64,000 bases of DNA from Anastrepha obliqua (lineage: Eukaryota > Arthropoda > Insecta > Diptera > Tephritidae), in contig NC_072896.1 in assembly GCF_027943255.1 (NCBI RefSeq), positions 62,948,501 to 63,012,500 on the forward strand, read 5' to 3'. Below, one piece after another: positions 21,030 through 31,852 of this stretch (the first letter of the stretch is position 1; each line of letters starts with the position of its first letter). Under the pieces are notes generated by a model that was given only the letters and a program-made list of their open reading frames with translations, searched no databases and was not told the origin of the DNA. Both the position numbers and the translations under genes were made by a program.

Positions 21030-21345
21030 ATATTACAATTTTTTTTTAAAATGGTCACCATTTGCTTCTACACAAGCCATCAAACGATTAAGCCATTCAG
21101 CTATTGCAGCGCGCACAGTTTACATGGATATTGACGTCCCTGCTCGAACCAAAGATTGTTTGAGACTCTCCAAATTTCTGTGAGTTCTTCGACAAGTAAT
21201 GTTCCTCAATTCGGACCACAAACTCTGGACTCCCAAACGACCAAACCTCTGCGGCTATGATCCCAGAAATATTCATTTTTAGCCACTGCTGGGTGGTTTT
21301 TGCCTTATGGGCTGGGGCGAAATCTTGCTGGAAGATCCTCCATTG
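21030..21345 (-). pseudogene. Tc1/mariner transposase C-terminal fragment
   Basis: The - strand reads FQQDFAPAHKAKTTQQWLK near 21320, then EVWSFGSPE and, after small deletions, LWSELRNITCRRTHRNLESLKQSL, ending TVRAAIAEWLNRLMACVEAN with GDHF. This is the last third of a Tc1/mariner-superfamily transposase. The SPDLNPLDY part is deleted, removing the third catalytic residue. Confidence 0.65.
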
Positions 21346-22230
21346 AAGAGAGTACTACCCAACTGCTTCAGCACGCCTAATAAGAGATCCTCGCACTTAC
21401 AAGGCACTCACCACCAAATTATTGCAAGGGCTGGATGGTGGCCACGCTGAACCCTTGGAACAACATTTTTTGCATCTTTAGAAGTTTTAGCACAGATTTT
21501 GTCATTTTGCTTATTAAGAATTTCTTCAACATCTTTATTTCTTATACACTTTCAACATTCGTTCATAAATTTTCTTTTCTTTTAAGCCTTCCAAAAATAA
21601 AAATTCAATCACTGACTTCACATACGTTGATATGAAGGGAATATCAACACAACGAAAAAAAACCAAAAGAAAATTTAGGCAGTAGGCTTTGAAATTTGAA
21701 ATTTGAAAAGGTCGAGCCAAGGAGCACCAGGAGTTTTGGTGGCTCCTAAAACACTCAGGCTAAAGAGCCCATTGTATTTAAAGCTCTGGAAAGGGGGTAG
21801 ATAGTCAAGGAGGGAAGGAGAAAAGTACCAGAGAAAGAGATAGAAAGGAATAGAGACAAAGATAGAGATAGAAATAGTAGGCTTACTTAATAGCCTAGTA
21901 TTATAGACAGCAATGGGGTGTGAACAGCATAATAAATATGCCGTGCACTCTCTGCGTACGGTCATTCGTAGTTTTTCTAATGCGGTCGCTAATTTTCTCT
22001 GAGCTAATTTTTTGTTAACATTAACCTTAACGCTAACGTGTCTTTCTTTTCACAAGTGTTAATCCAAAAATATACCTTATTATGTGATAAGTATGAAGTT
22101 CTTTCAAAATGACCTCTGGGGCTACTTACCTAGGGGAGAATAGGTTAGCTCTTCTATCCACTAGTCCGCAATAAAAAAAAAAATAATAAACTCCAAGAAT
22201 CTTTTTCTGATTTATCCCAGGTTAAAATAA
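21346..22230. other. Non-coding stretch with a purine-rich tract
   Basis: About 21790-21890 is a purine-rich run (gagaaagagatagaaagg type). No gene or repeat family was recognised. Confidence 0.4.
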
Positions 22231-22235
22231 CGGCG

Positions 22236-22562
22236 CGCGCCGTAGCCGAATGGGTTGGTGCGTGACTACCATTCGGAATTCACAGAGAGAACGTAGGTTC
22301 GAATCTCGGTGAAACACCAAAGTTAAGAAAAACATTTTTCTAATAGCGGTCGCTCCTCGGCAGGCAATGGCAAACCTCCGAGTGTATTTCTGCCATGAAA
22401 AAGCTCCTTATAAAAATATCTGCCGTTCGGAGTCGGCTCGAAACTGTAGGCCCCTCCATTTGTGGAACAACATCAAGACGCACACCACAAATAGGAGGAG
22501 GAGCGCGGCCAACTACCCAAAAAGGGTTTACGCGCCAATTATATATAATATATATATATAAT
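22236..22562 (+). repeat. tRNA-derived SINE, full-length copy
   Basis: The head (22236-22315) carries A-box-like tagccgaatgggttggtg and B-box ggttcgaatct, in tRNA-like spacing with a long variable region, so it looks derived from a tRNA with a long extra arm. The body follows (ctaatagcggtcgctcctcg, cctccgagtgtatttctgcc, tttgtggaacaacatcaagac, aggaggaggagc) and ends in a TA-rich tail. Internal RNA polymerase III transcription is the expected mode of expression. Other copies are at 16765, 30885, 41112, and more diverged at 53905 and 58800. Confidence 0.85.
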
Positions 22563-22599
22563 AGCCATATGCGATGATCCGAAATTGCTGAGCTCCGCG

Positions 22600-23460
22600 G
22601 TTTAGTTCTTACAAAAAACTAACGAATTGCAGAAAAATTCTTGAACGCGAAAAATCTTCCTGGCATTTGCCGCATTGAATGTTCGTATCATGTCAATCTG
22701 AATTGCGTTAAAGGTACAATATTTGCGCCTTTTCTCAAGGATATGACAGAATCTGAAATCGTGGAAGGTTTAAAACCACATGGAGTAATCTCCGTATACA
22801 AATTTCAAAGGAAAATTTCCCACACCGTATGTCCAACAGGAGCCTTTTGACTCATGCTTTTTCCCCGAAAAAATCGACGTAGCTTGATGGAAGCTCTCAG
22901 TTCGACCTTATATCCCCAACCCCATGAGTTGTAGGTCATGCCAAATCCCTGAACATACGATGAAGCATTGCAAAAATCTCCCAACTTGTATATCCTGTAA
23001 TCTGCCTCCTCATATGAACACCGAATGTACCAGAACAAAGTGCGCAAACTGTTCAGGTGGCCATCTATCAAATATGTACCAACACATGCCCATAGTTTCT
23101 TCAAGCCTTAGGAATTCTTAAAATCAATGTAATGGACAAATGTTGCTTCGCGAACACAAAAATACAAAGCAAGAGCTCTACAAAACTCTTTTCCTCAAAC
23201 AAATTTTAGCTCTCCTCTATAGCACAAAGAGAAATAGTTAACAAAAGCAATATTGACAGTTCGTCAAATATATCAACAACATTTTCAAAAAATATAACAG
23301 ATCCGACTTGAAGCATTAACCCTACCACAAGCCCCAAAAAAATATGGGGAGACATAAAAATCTTAACTGGTTCCCCGCGAATTTCAACCTTTTCGCACAT
23401 TAACTCTTCAAACGGGGATCTATTTTCCCTAGCCGATATTTCTTACTTCTTCGCTTCATT
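22600..23460 (+). pseudogene. LINE ORF1 (gag-like) fragment with zinc knuckles
   Basis: The + strand reads LPGICRIECSYHVNLNCVKG, TIFAPFLKDMTESEIVEGL, then in a shifted frame CRSCQIPEHTMKHC, CISCNLPPHMNTEC and CANCSGGHLSN. These are CCHC knuckles used for RNA binding by LINE ORF1 proteins. Frameshifts and stops separate the RNA-binding and knuckle parts. No ORF2 follows, so it is a partial copy. Confidence 0.7.
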
Positions 23461-23479
23461 TTTTTCCTCCCTTTCCTCC

Positions 23480-24180
23480 AAAATGGTGCAGGTCTTAATA
23501 GTAGCTTCTCTAAAATAAAGCAGCGAACCCCGAATCCAAGATTCAGTTATGCTGCCTACTGACGTCAACTGTATATACGCGTACTTATATCCGCCATATA
23601 CTTATTTGATATAAAGTAAGTTAGAAGAGGTAAATATATTTATAAGAATGCTTTAGACAACGTGTAAAGGCGTGATCATTTCGGTTTTTGAAATATTGTT
23701 AATGGATGTGCAATTTTGTAAAACATTTTTAAAATTTGTTAGATTTGCTTGATTGGAATGAAATTATTTAATAGCTATGCGCGTGTGTCTGACAAGAAGC
23801 TATTTAAATTAACATTTTGCTACATTAAAGGGGTCATCCCATGTGGCGGGTGGCTTTTTTGTATCTTATTCTGGTATCTGCTTTTCTGATGAGCAATACA
23901 AATGTAAAAATTGAGTTTTTGACTACATATTTACTGGCAGTCCGACCGTGGGCTAAAATATTTTTAGACTACAGTCCTCACCGTTGCCCCAAGCTAAAGG
24001 CACTCGTACCGAAAAAATTGTCGCCGGTCTACATGATTTTGGCTGATTGGCTCATTTAAAATAAAAACCCATCGGTATTTAATGTATGAAGCTGAGGTTA
24101 TCGAATGGACCCAAATCATTAGAAATTCTTGACAATGATCTATTGACATGTTTTTGAAAATAAGTTTTAAAATTATTTGT
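23480..24180. other. Non-coding stretch
   Basis: Nothing recognised. A possible repeat start at 23829 (ggggtcatcccatgtgg) could not be confirmed from a single copy. Confidence 0.35.
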
Positions 24181-24182
24181 TA

Positions 24183-26110
24183 CTAGCAAACCCGGCCCGC
24201 TTCGCTGGGCAAAGCCATGGTGGGTCCACGTTTTGGCATATATTTCGAGACCCTAGTCATCAATAGGTATGAAAATTACCCCACATTAAAGCACTTATCG
24301 ACAGCTTACATTTGATGCCCATATTGCACATCCACAACCAAAGGTTACCCGGGCCCACGTTTTGACCTATATCTCGAGACCCCAGTCACGGAGCGGCATG
24401 AGAAATACTCTGTACTAAAGCATTCACCAACAGCTTTCAATTGATATCCATATTGTACAAACACATTCTAGGGTCCACGTGTTGGTCTCTATCTCGAGAC
24501 CCTAGTCACGGAGCGGCATGAAAAATACTCTGAACTAAAGCATTCACCAACAGCTTCCATTTGATACCCATATTGTACAAACACATTCTAGGGTCCACGT
24601 GTTGGTCTCTATCTCGAGACCCTAGTCACGGAGCCGCATGAAAAATACTCTGAACTAAAGCATTCACCAACAGCTTCAATTTGATATTCATATTGTACAA
24701 ACACATTCTAGGGTCCACGTGTTGGTCTCTATCTCGAGACCCTAGTCACGGAGCGGCATGAAAAATACTCTGAACTAAAGCATTCACCAACAGCTTCCAT
24801 TTGATACCCATATTGTACAAACACATTCTAGGGTCCACGTGTTGGTCTCTATCTCGAGACCCTAGTCACGGAGCCGCATGAAAAATACTCTGAACTAAAG
24901 CATTCACCAACAGCTTCAATTTGATATTCATATTGTACAAACACATTCTAGGGTCCACGTGTTGGTCTCTATCTCGAGACCCTAGTCACGGAGCGGCATG
25001 AAAAATACTCTGAACTAAAGCATTCACCAACAGCTTTCATTTGATACCCATATTGCACATCCACAACCAAAGGTTACCCGGGCCCACGTTTTGACCTATA
25101 TCTCGAGACCCCAGTCTCGGAGCGGCATGAAAAATACTCTGTACTAAAGCATTCACCAACAGCTTCAATTTGATACCCATATTGTACAAACACATTCTAG
25201 GGTCCACGTGTTGGTCTCTATCTCGAGACCCTAGTCACGGAGCCGCATGAAAAATACTCTGAACTAAAGCATTCACCAACAGCTTCAATTTGATATTCAT
25301 ATTGTACAAACACATTCTAGGGTCCACGTGTTGGTCTCTATCTCGAGACCCTAGTCACGGAGCGGCATGAAAAATACTCTGAACTAAAGCATTCACCAAC
25401 AGCTTCCATTTGATACCCATATTGTACAAACACATTCTAGGGTCCACGTGTTGGTCTCTATCTCGAGACCCTAGTCACGGAGCCGCATGAAAAATACTCT
25501 GAACTAAAGCATTCACCAACAGCTTCAATTTGATATTCATATTGTACAAACACATTCTAGGGTCCACGTGTTGGTCTCTATCTCGAGACCCTAGTCACGG
25601 AGCGGCATGAAAAATACTCTGAACTAAAGCATTCACCAACAGCTTTCATTTGATACCCATATTGCACATCCACAACCAAAGGTTACCCGGGCCCACGTTT
25701 TGACCTATATCTCGAGACCCCAGTCTCGGAGCGGCATGAAAAATACTCTGTACTAAAGCATTCACCAACAGCTTCAATTTGATATTCATATTGTACAAAC
25801 ACATTCTAGGGTCCACGTGTTGGTCTCTATCTCGAGACCCTAGTCACGGAGCGGCATGAAAAATACTCTGAACTAAAGCATTCACCAACAGCTTTCATTT
25901 GATACCCATATTGTATATACACATCCGAAGGTTACCCGGGTCCACGTTTTGACCATTTTCCCGGCAATTATTCGAATTTTTCTCACCTTTAAAACCTTCC
26001 CTAGACCTCCACGAATAATTCAAGACCAAGATAAGATAAATCCGTTCAGCCATTCTCGAGTTATAAGCGAACATAGGGACAGATTTTCACATTTATATAT
26101 ATAGATATAT
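24183..26110 (+). mobile_element. Putative transposon-like unit containing the minisatellite
   Basis: The array is preceded by agcaaacccggcccgcttcgctgggc and followed by a unique tail (25945-26110) with gttcagccattctcgagttataagcg and ending tatatatatagatata. Both flanks look like conserved ends of an interspersed insect element with a repeating core. That is an inference from their style; the family is not identified and no protein is encoded. Confidence 0.4.
24221..25945 (+). repeat. Tandem array of 120/129-bp units (14 copies)
   Basis: The core atctcgagac (first copy atttcgagac) recurs at 24242, 24371, 24491, 24611, 24731, 24851, 24971, 25100, 25220, 25340, 25460, 25580, 25709 and 25829. 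Spacing is 120 bp, except 129 bp where the accaaaggttacccgggccc variant replaces the shorter acattctagggtcc linker. Two sub-types alternate (gagcggcatg with ttccatttgataccc; gagccgcatg with ttcaatttgatattc). Confidence 0.95.
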
Positions 26111-26815
26111 ATAATATATTGTTATTTGTGAGGTTACTATTTTAATTCAATCGATGATGATTATTTGCCAACCTACCATTTTACAGCAATAAGTCGACGC
26201 GTTTTTGAAACATACAGACATGACTAAATGGGCTCTGCTATGCCTATAACTACCCGTATTTGAAGAAAATTATAATACCCTTGTGTATATTAGTGCGCGC
26301 GGGTATACAATTCATAAGCGTGAAGTTCATTGGCGTGTTTTCTTCTCCCCACAGAGGAGCGTACATATGCGATTGTATGTGCAATTCGACGTGAATTTTC
26401 AATTTTATTTTATATTATAAATAAACATGTTTAAAAAGGTTCAATTTATCTTGCGGTTGATTTTTATTTGTTGTTAAACTTAGATTTTCCGCGCTTATGT
26501 GCCATAAATATTTGGGACGTCAGTTTGCACAAGCCTCTTTAATAAATAACTGTGCCAAATGGCAAAATGTCAAAGAAAACATTGGGTGAGAATTTCATAC
26601 ATACGTAAATACAATCATGAGATTTACAAATAGGGACTAATTTGCGAAGACATAAGTACATGCGAAACGAATTCAAAGCCAAAAAATCGGACGAAAGCAG
26701 CAGCGGTAGCGTTCGGCAACTAAATCGATGTCAGAAGAAATTAATAACAATTAAATCTATTTTTAAGTTGTCTGCATGTACCTAAATGAAATTGCAAATC
26801 TGTTGTAAAGGGTGT
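26111..26815. other. Non-coding stretch, nothing recognised
   Basis: No domain-level signal on either strand. Confidence 0.4.
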
Positions 26816-26819
26816 GTCC

Positions 26820-26945
26820 AAATGCTTTGGACGAGTTCAACAAAGCACGTCAGTTAACTGGTGCCTGTTAGGCGCCCCAAGTGCGCTGAGGTTGTTCTCC
26901 ACTTGATCCTTCCACCGCAAAGGAGCCCTATCTTCATCATGTCAT
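26820..26945 (-). pseudogene. RTE LINE 3' fragment
   Basis: The - strand gives RWKDQVENNLSALGAPNRHQL, resembling the RTE C-terminal block 'RWxDQVExDLxxLGxxN'. A short isolated remnant. Confidence 0.5.
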
Positions 26946-27420
26946 GTCAAGTCATGTAAGGCAATTCTTTAGTTGGACCACATTAAGGCGGGCTGCGGCA
27001 TTTTCCCCTAATTTAATGACGCCATAACGAACACCCCTTAACACTACTCAGTCAAAGTCAAACAGTGACTGATGATAATTGATAGAGTGAAATTTGGTAA
27101 TTTTATTTATTTGACGTATTGACTAAATTTAAATGCTGACAATTTTTCCAATGCAATAACCAGTCGGCACAGTCTATGGTCTGCTGTCTACGGTTCTTAT
27201 AAGGAAAAACAATAAGATTTTTCCTCACAGATTCGCAGTTCAAAGTTCAAAACACGCAGCCTCAATGGAGCATCCAATTGCAGTTCAATGCTACAGACTT
27301 ATCTCTGCTTCCGGGCCAAAGATTCTTGTAATTTATTTTTCTATAAGTTGCTAAACGGAATAGTAAATAACCTCCTTGTTCTAAAATTGTGGCTTCTTAA
27401 ACTATTGTCAATGCCAATAC
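26946..27420. other. Non-coding stretch, nothing recognised
   Basis: No gene or repeat signal. Confidence 0.4.
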
Positions 27421-27421
27421 T

Positions 27422-27775
27422 TTAATAATGGTGGTGGTGGTAGTTGAGGTGACACAGCCCATCCCAATTAGCACGAAATAAGCCATTTTGATACATAAAT
27501 TGTAGAACTACTTGACTATGAATCTTGAATAAGTATGTCTTTCCTGCAATTTCTTTCAAGTTAACCATCGAGAATCCCCCCACCATTCTAATGTCGTAGA
27601 GCACCCATACTCGGGCACTCATACAGATAGTTCAAGACTGTTTCCTTAGATTCTTCTTGATTGCAGCTTTTACATCTTTCGATGTACGGTCACCTCATCT
27701 TCCTTGCATGGTCTCCCAAAGGCCACTGGCCGTATATTGTTGAAGCAATTCTGAATATGTCTACTCGTGGCTTTT
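27422..27775 (-). pseudogene. C-terminal fragment of a LINE with a cysteine-rich end
   Basis: On the - strand IYGQWPLGDHARKM..YIERCKSCNQEESKETVLNYLYECPS matches the post-RNase H region of LINEs ('CRxCxxxEETxxHLLCECP'). It is followed in other frames by VVLQFMYQNGLFR, like the 'IxxFxxxTGWF' terminus. Frameshifted and truncated. Confidence 0.6.
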
Positions 27776-29190
27776 TTAACAACTCGTCAGTTTAGAATTT
27801 GTTAAAATTGTGCCACATTTAGTTAGTTATTTTGCAGGCATCCGTGTTAGCCTATCTGACAACGGCATGCTTCTGGAATAGACTTTAATGCTACTCTAGG
27901 TAAAATATCAATGAAATGACTCGATAACCGCCGATAGAAGTGAACTTAATTTTGGATCCTAGGGCTCGGATCTGTGCTGTGTTTTTCTGGATCAGAGCAT
28001 TTTCTAAAATTCTTTGTTTATAAATCTATTTATTAATACGTTAGCATAAATTCTGTCAGCGTTCGTTTTGCGGTTCTACTGCCTTGATTTTGAAACCAAT
28101 AGCAACATTGGGAAATTCATCTGTAGACGATAATTACTGCAAACTATTCAACTGCAATTTTGCGTACTTTTAATTTCGGAGTTTGCTATTTATTTAAGGT
28201 AGCAAATTTAGTTAGTGAATTTTGTTGAAAAATAAAAATCCAAATGCATCGTAACCGCGGGACCATAACTAATGCAGTTGAAAAACTGAAAAATAAAAAT
28301 TAGAACAGAATGTCGGAAAATGTTAGGAAATGTATCGAATAATGAAACCAACGATTTAAATTATTTATTTCAATCTGTTGCTAGCTAAGTTCCACCAATA
28401 TTTGAGTAGTTCAGTTGTGGTTCGTTGACATTGCGTTGCTGCTATTGCGGTGTTAAACAATTCACGCCAGAAATTACATTCCATGCAAAATATTGGTTTT
28501 AAGGAAGTTTTGACGGTCCTCTTCAAATACTTCAATGACAAACAGTTCAAAAACTATTCATCTTTAGCCAAAGTGGGTTCGGAAGCTAAGCTGGATGAGA
28601 AAGTTTTATGTGGACTGTACCATTTCAAAATTAATGACTTGACACAGCCGTAAAAATCAAATTGGGAATGTGAATTACATTTTGAATTAGATCGCGTTGA
28701 TAAATTTATGGTGCGGAAGATAAAAAATTCTATTCGTAGGTAAAGTACTTTTAATATGCGGTAATTTTCACCAAATTTTACCAGTAACGCTTCAACGTTT
28801 TCGTCAGATCCAAATTGAAAATTGTGCATTTCAAAATGTTGGATCTTCATTACGCACACCTGCATTTTCTCACGAACAGTTGTATGTTGCTACCAGCAGA
28901 GTTTTTTTGTTTGGTTAAAAAGAAATTGTTGCCCATTTAACTGTTAAGAACATTTAAAAAAAGGTAAAGAATACATATATTTAAAAAATTATTTTAAGAA
29001 ATAATACAATTGATTGATTGATTAATTTTTCCCAATTGCGTGCACATTTTGACCCACAGTGTGTCCGGTGGCAAAATTAGGAATTAAAAACTAAATTAAC
29101 AAAAAAAAAATAATTATCTCCTCTATCTACACTTTTGGAATCTGGCTTCCGTACTCGCTGGAGAAGTAATCTCAGGATGCCATTAACGTC
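27776..29190. other. Non-coding stretch, nothing recognised
   Basis: Small open frames on both strands near 28450-28865 overlap each other and show no family signature. Confidence 0.4.
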
Positions 29191-29199
29191 GCGAACGAT

Positions 29200-29530
29200 A
29201 TTTTTTTTACTGTTGAGGTGGTCGCTGAGCTTGTTTTATAGACTTTACTTTTGAGGTACCCCGACTGAAAAAGTGCAGAAGGTAAGATCGGACGACCTAG
29301 ATGGCCAGCATGTGCCACCAAACGGCTTTTCAGTTTGTTAAGAAAGAAATAATGTGGTATCGGAATAGTCTCTTTCGCCGTGTGCAGCGGGCGCCATCTT
29401 GCTGAAACCATGTGTGTCTGCTCAAGGAAGGATATTCTCCCATTAATAGCAGAAAATAATCGTTCAGCATGCGCCGATAAGAGTCACCGTAGGGCACTAT
29501 GATGTCGAAGTGCAAACCTTATAAAGTATT
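29200..29530 (-). pseudogene. D,D41D mariner-like transposase fragment
   Basis: The - strand has IIVPYGDSYRRMLNDYFL..HTWFQQDGARCTRRK, the region before and at the second catalytic Asp. In other frames it continues with KSKVYKTSSATT, like the 'LKxxVYxxxPxT' segment after the third Asp. Frameshifts make it inactive. It lies just left of the D34D mariner. Confidence 0.6.
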
Positions 29531-29594
29531 TATTTATCTAAGAGTTACGGTCCACATAAATTGCTTGCCCTCGATGATTTTCAAGAATGTAATA

Positions 29595-30876
29595 GGACTA
29601 TGAATAAGTTCGTGCGGTTTTTTTTTCGAAATTTGAAACTTTATTGACGTAAAATGGTTACAAATTTAATATTCAAAGTATTGTCCATCGCTTACTACTA
29701 CTTTTTCCCATCTTTCTGGCAATTCACGGATTCCCTTTGTGAAAAATTCGGTCGGTTTTGCCGCAATCCACGAATCGATCCATTTTTTGACTTCATCGTA
29801 ATTACGGAAGTGCTGGTCAGCCAGGCTATGTTGCATCGATCGGAAGAGATAGTAATCGGATGGCGCAAGGTCTGGACTATACGGCGGGTGGGGTAGGACA
29901 TACCATTTGAGCGTTTCTAAGTATGTTTTGACCACTTGTGCAACATGTGGCCGAACATTGTCATGTTGCAAAATAACTTTGTCGTGTCTATCGGCGTATT
30001 GCGGCCGTTTTTCTCGCAGTGCTCGGCTCAAACGCATCAATTGTCGTCGGTAGACATCCCCCGTAATCGTTTCATTCGGTTTCAGTAGCTCATAATACAC
30101 AACACCCAGCTGGTCCCACCAGATACACAGCATAACCTTCAGGCCATGAATATTCTGCGCCGACGTCGATGTTGAAGCATGGCCAGGGTATCCATACGTT
30201 GCCCGACGTTTTGGATTGTCGTAATGGACCCACTTTTCATCGCCAGTCACAATTCGATGCAAAAAACCCCTTTCTTTTGTGCCGTTGAAGCAGTTGTTCG
30301 CATGCCATAAAACGGCGTTCAACGTCTCTTGGCTTCAATTCATACGGCACCCAATGGCCTACCTTTCGGATCATTCCCATGGCTTTTAAACGTTTGGAAA
30401 TGGTTGATTGATCAACTCCCAAAGTTTTTGCAACCTCTTCTTGCGTTTGAGCCGGATCTTGATCGAGCAATTCCTCCAATTCGGTATCCATGAACTTTGG
30501 CGGCGCACCCTCGCGTTCTTCGTCTTCCAAGCCAAAATCACCACTTTTAAAGCGTGCAAACCACTTCTGGCACGTTCGCTCAGCTAGAGCATGCTCACCA
30601 TAAACTTCCACCAAGATACGATGACTTTCGGCTGCTTTTTTCTTCATATTAAAATAATGAAGAAGAATTCCCCGCAAAAACACATTATTTGGCACGAAAT
30701 TCGACATTTTCAAGTGTGGTAAAAATATTGTTGTTTACGCTTCAAATAAAAAACTTATACTGACGTTCGTGCCTTACGACAGTAGCTCTCCAATGAATGT
30801 TTGGAAATGTGGATCGATGGAATAATAATCAAGTTACGCCATCTGTTGTAAAACCGCACGAACTTATTCATAGTCC
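29595..30876 (-). mobile_element. D34D mariner element, nearly intact
   Basis: Inverted repeats of about 26 bp (ggactatgaataagttcgtg followed by cggttt) at both ends, flanked by TA at 29593-29594 and 30877-30878. The length, 1282 bp, is typical of a complete mariner. The transposase is interrupted only by one extra base in a T run. The right end abuts a SINE tail. Confidence 0.85.
29666..30713 (-). pseudogene. D34D mariner transposase with a single frameshift
   Basis: The start MSNFVPNNVFLRG (or the first Met of MKMSNF at 30713) leads into the helix-turn-helix region (KKAAESHRILVEVYGEHA; TCQKWFARFKSGDFGLED; QEEVAKTLGVDQSTISKRL) and the linker motif WVPYELKPRDVERR. At about 30255-30262 an extra T in a ggggtttttt run shifts the frame. 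Downstream follow TGDEKW, QHDNVRPH and PYSPDLAPSDYYLF, with 34 residues between the second and third aspartates. All three catalytic positions remain, and the frame closes after GQYFEY. Either a very recent inactivation or a homopolymer sequencing error. Confidence 0.85.
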
Positions 30877-30884
30877 TATTATAT

Positions 30885-31137
30885 GTATATATAATTAGCG
30901 CGTACAACCTTTTCGGGTGTTTGGCCGAGTTCCTCCTCCTATTTGTGGTGTGCGTCTTGATGTAGTTCCACAAATGGAGCGACCTACAGTTTCAAGCCGA
31001 CTCCGAACGGCAGATATTTTTTTTTATTTTTATGAGGAGCTTTTTCATGGCAGAAATACACTCGGAGGTTTGCCATGGCCTACCGAGGGGCGACCGCTAT
31101 TAGAAAAATGTTTTTCTTAATTTTTGGTGTTTCACCG
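30885..31137 (-). repeat. SINE, 5'-truncated copy
   Basis: The - strand matches the body of the 22236 SINE (gctcctcata.., gcagaaataca complement, tttgtggaactacatcaagac) from the ggtgaaacacc junction to the TA tail. The tRNA-like head is missing. Confidence 0.8.
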
Positions 31138-31149
31138 TAATTTTTCTTA

Positions 31150-31505
31150 CTTACATTTCCATTTGAATGAAAGTGGGTTTCACCATTCTCAATGGTAGTT
31201 TTTTCCGTAAAAAATCTCTCCAGCATTGCCTCGCAGAAACTTTTGTGCAAATCACTTGTACGATTTTAATTTGGTGAAGTCTAAGACCTTTCCTCAATAT
31301 TTCATGCGCAATACGTTTTGAAAGTTTCAGGGCAGCCGCTTTCATGCGCACGGCCTGACCCGGATTATCGTTCAAACTTGAAGCAACGAGTTCAATATTT
31401 TCATTTGTTTTCGATGTTCGGCTGGGGCTCTGCCGTGAGCTATTTGCCACCGAACTTGTTGCCCGGAACCTTCGCGCCCATGAACAAATCAAATTATCAC
31501 TTGGA
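31150..31505 (-). pseudogene. N-terminal fragment of a D,D41D mariner-like transposase
   Basis: The - strand reads SWARRFRATSSVANSSRQSP, then TNENIELVASSLNDNPGQAV, then LKLSKRIAHEILRKGLRLHQ. This is the paired helix-turn-helix region seen in the complete element at 5864-6946, but from a different lineage. The catalytic part is absent; it ends near CQRxWRDFL. Inactive. Confidence 0.65.
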
Positions 31506-31850
31506 GCATTATGTAAATGTCGAATATTGTAATGTGAATAAAATCTACGACGAGTAGTTGCTACGAATCATTGGCCTTGAAGCACGCTTCGATTGCGCAC
31601 GCTCGTTATTCACCCGCCCACTGTGGCATCGAGACTAAATAACCCGCACGTATAGCGAATCAGCTCCGCACTCATTCGCTTAGCAGTTAGGACGAAACTT
31701 AAACTTTAAAACCTTATTCATCCCCCAGACACCCTGCATTTCTACGAAATTTTTGTATTTAGATTGTTTTGTATTTTGCATCAATTTATTCGAATTTAGT
31801 GTTATTAGTACACATTACTAGTTGGGATCAAAACACATTTCTCAGCCTTG
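31506..31850. other. Non-coding stretch
   Basis: Nothing recognised. Confidence 0.4.
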
Positions 31851-31852
31851 TA

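Noticed and set aside
22236..22320. A functional tRNA gene
   Set aside because: A and B boxes are present, but the sequence continues into a SINE body and recurs in several copies; the acceptor stem does not close.
24221..25945. CRISPR-like array
   Set aside because: Units are head-to-tail 120/129-bp minisatellite repeats with no unique spacers, in an insect genome.
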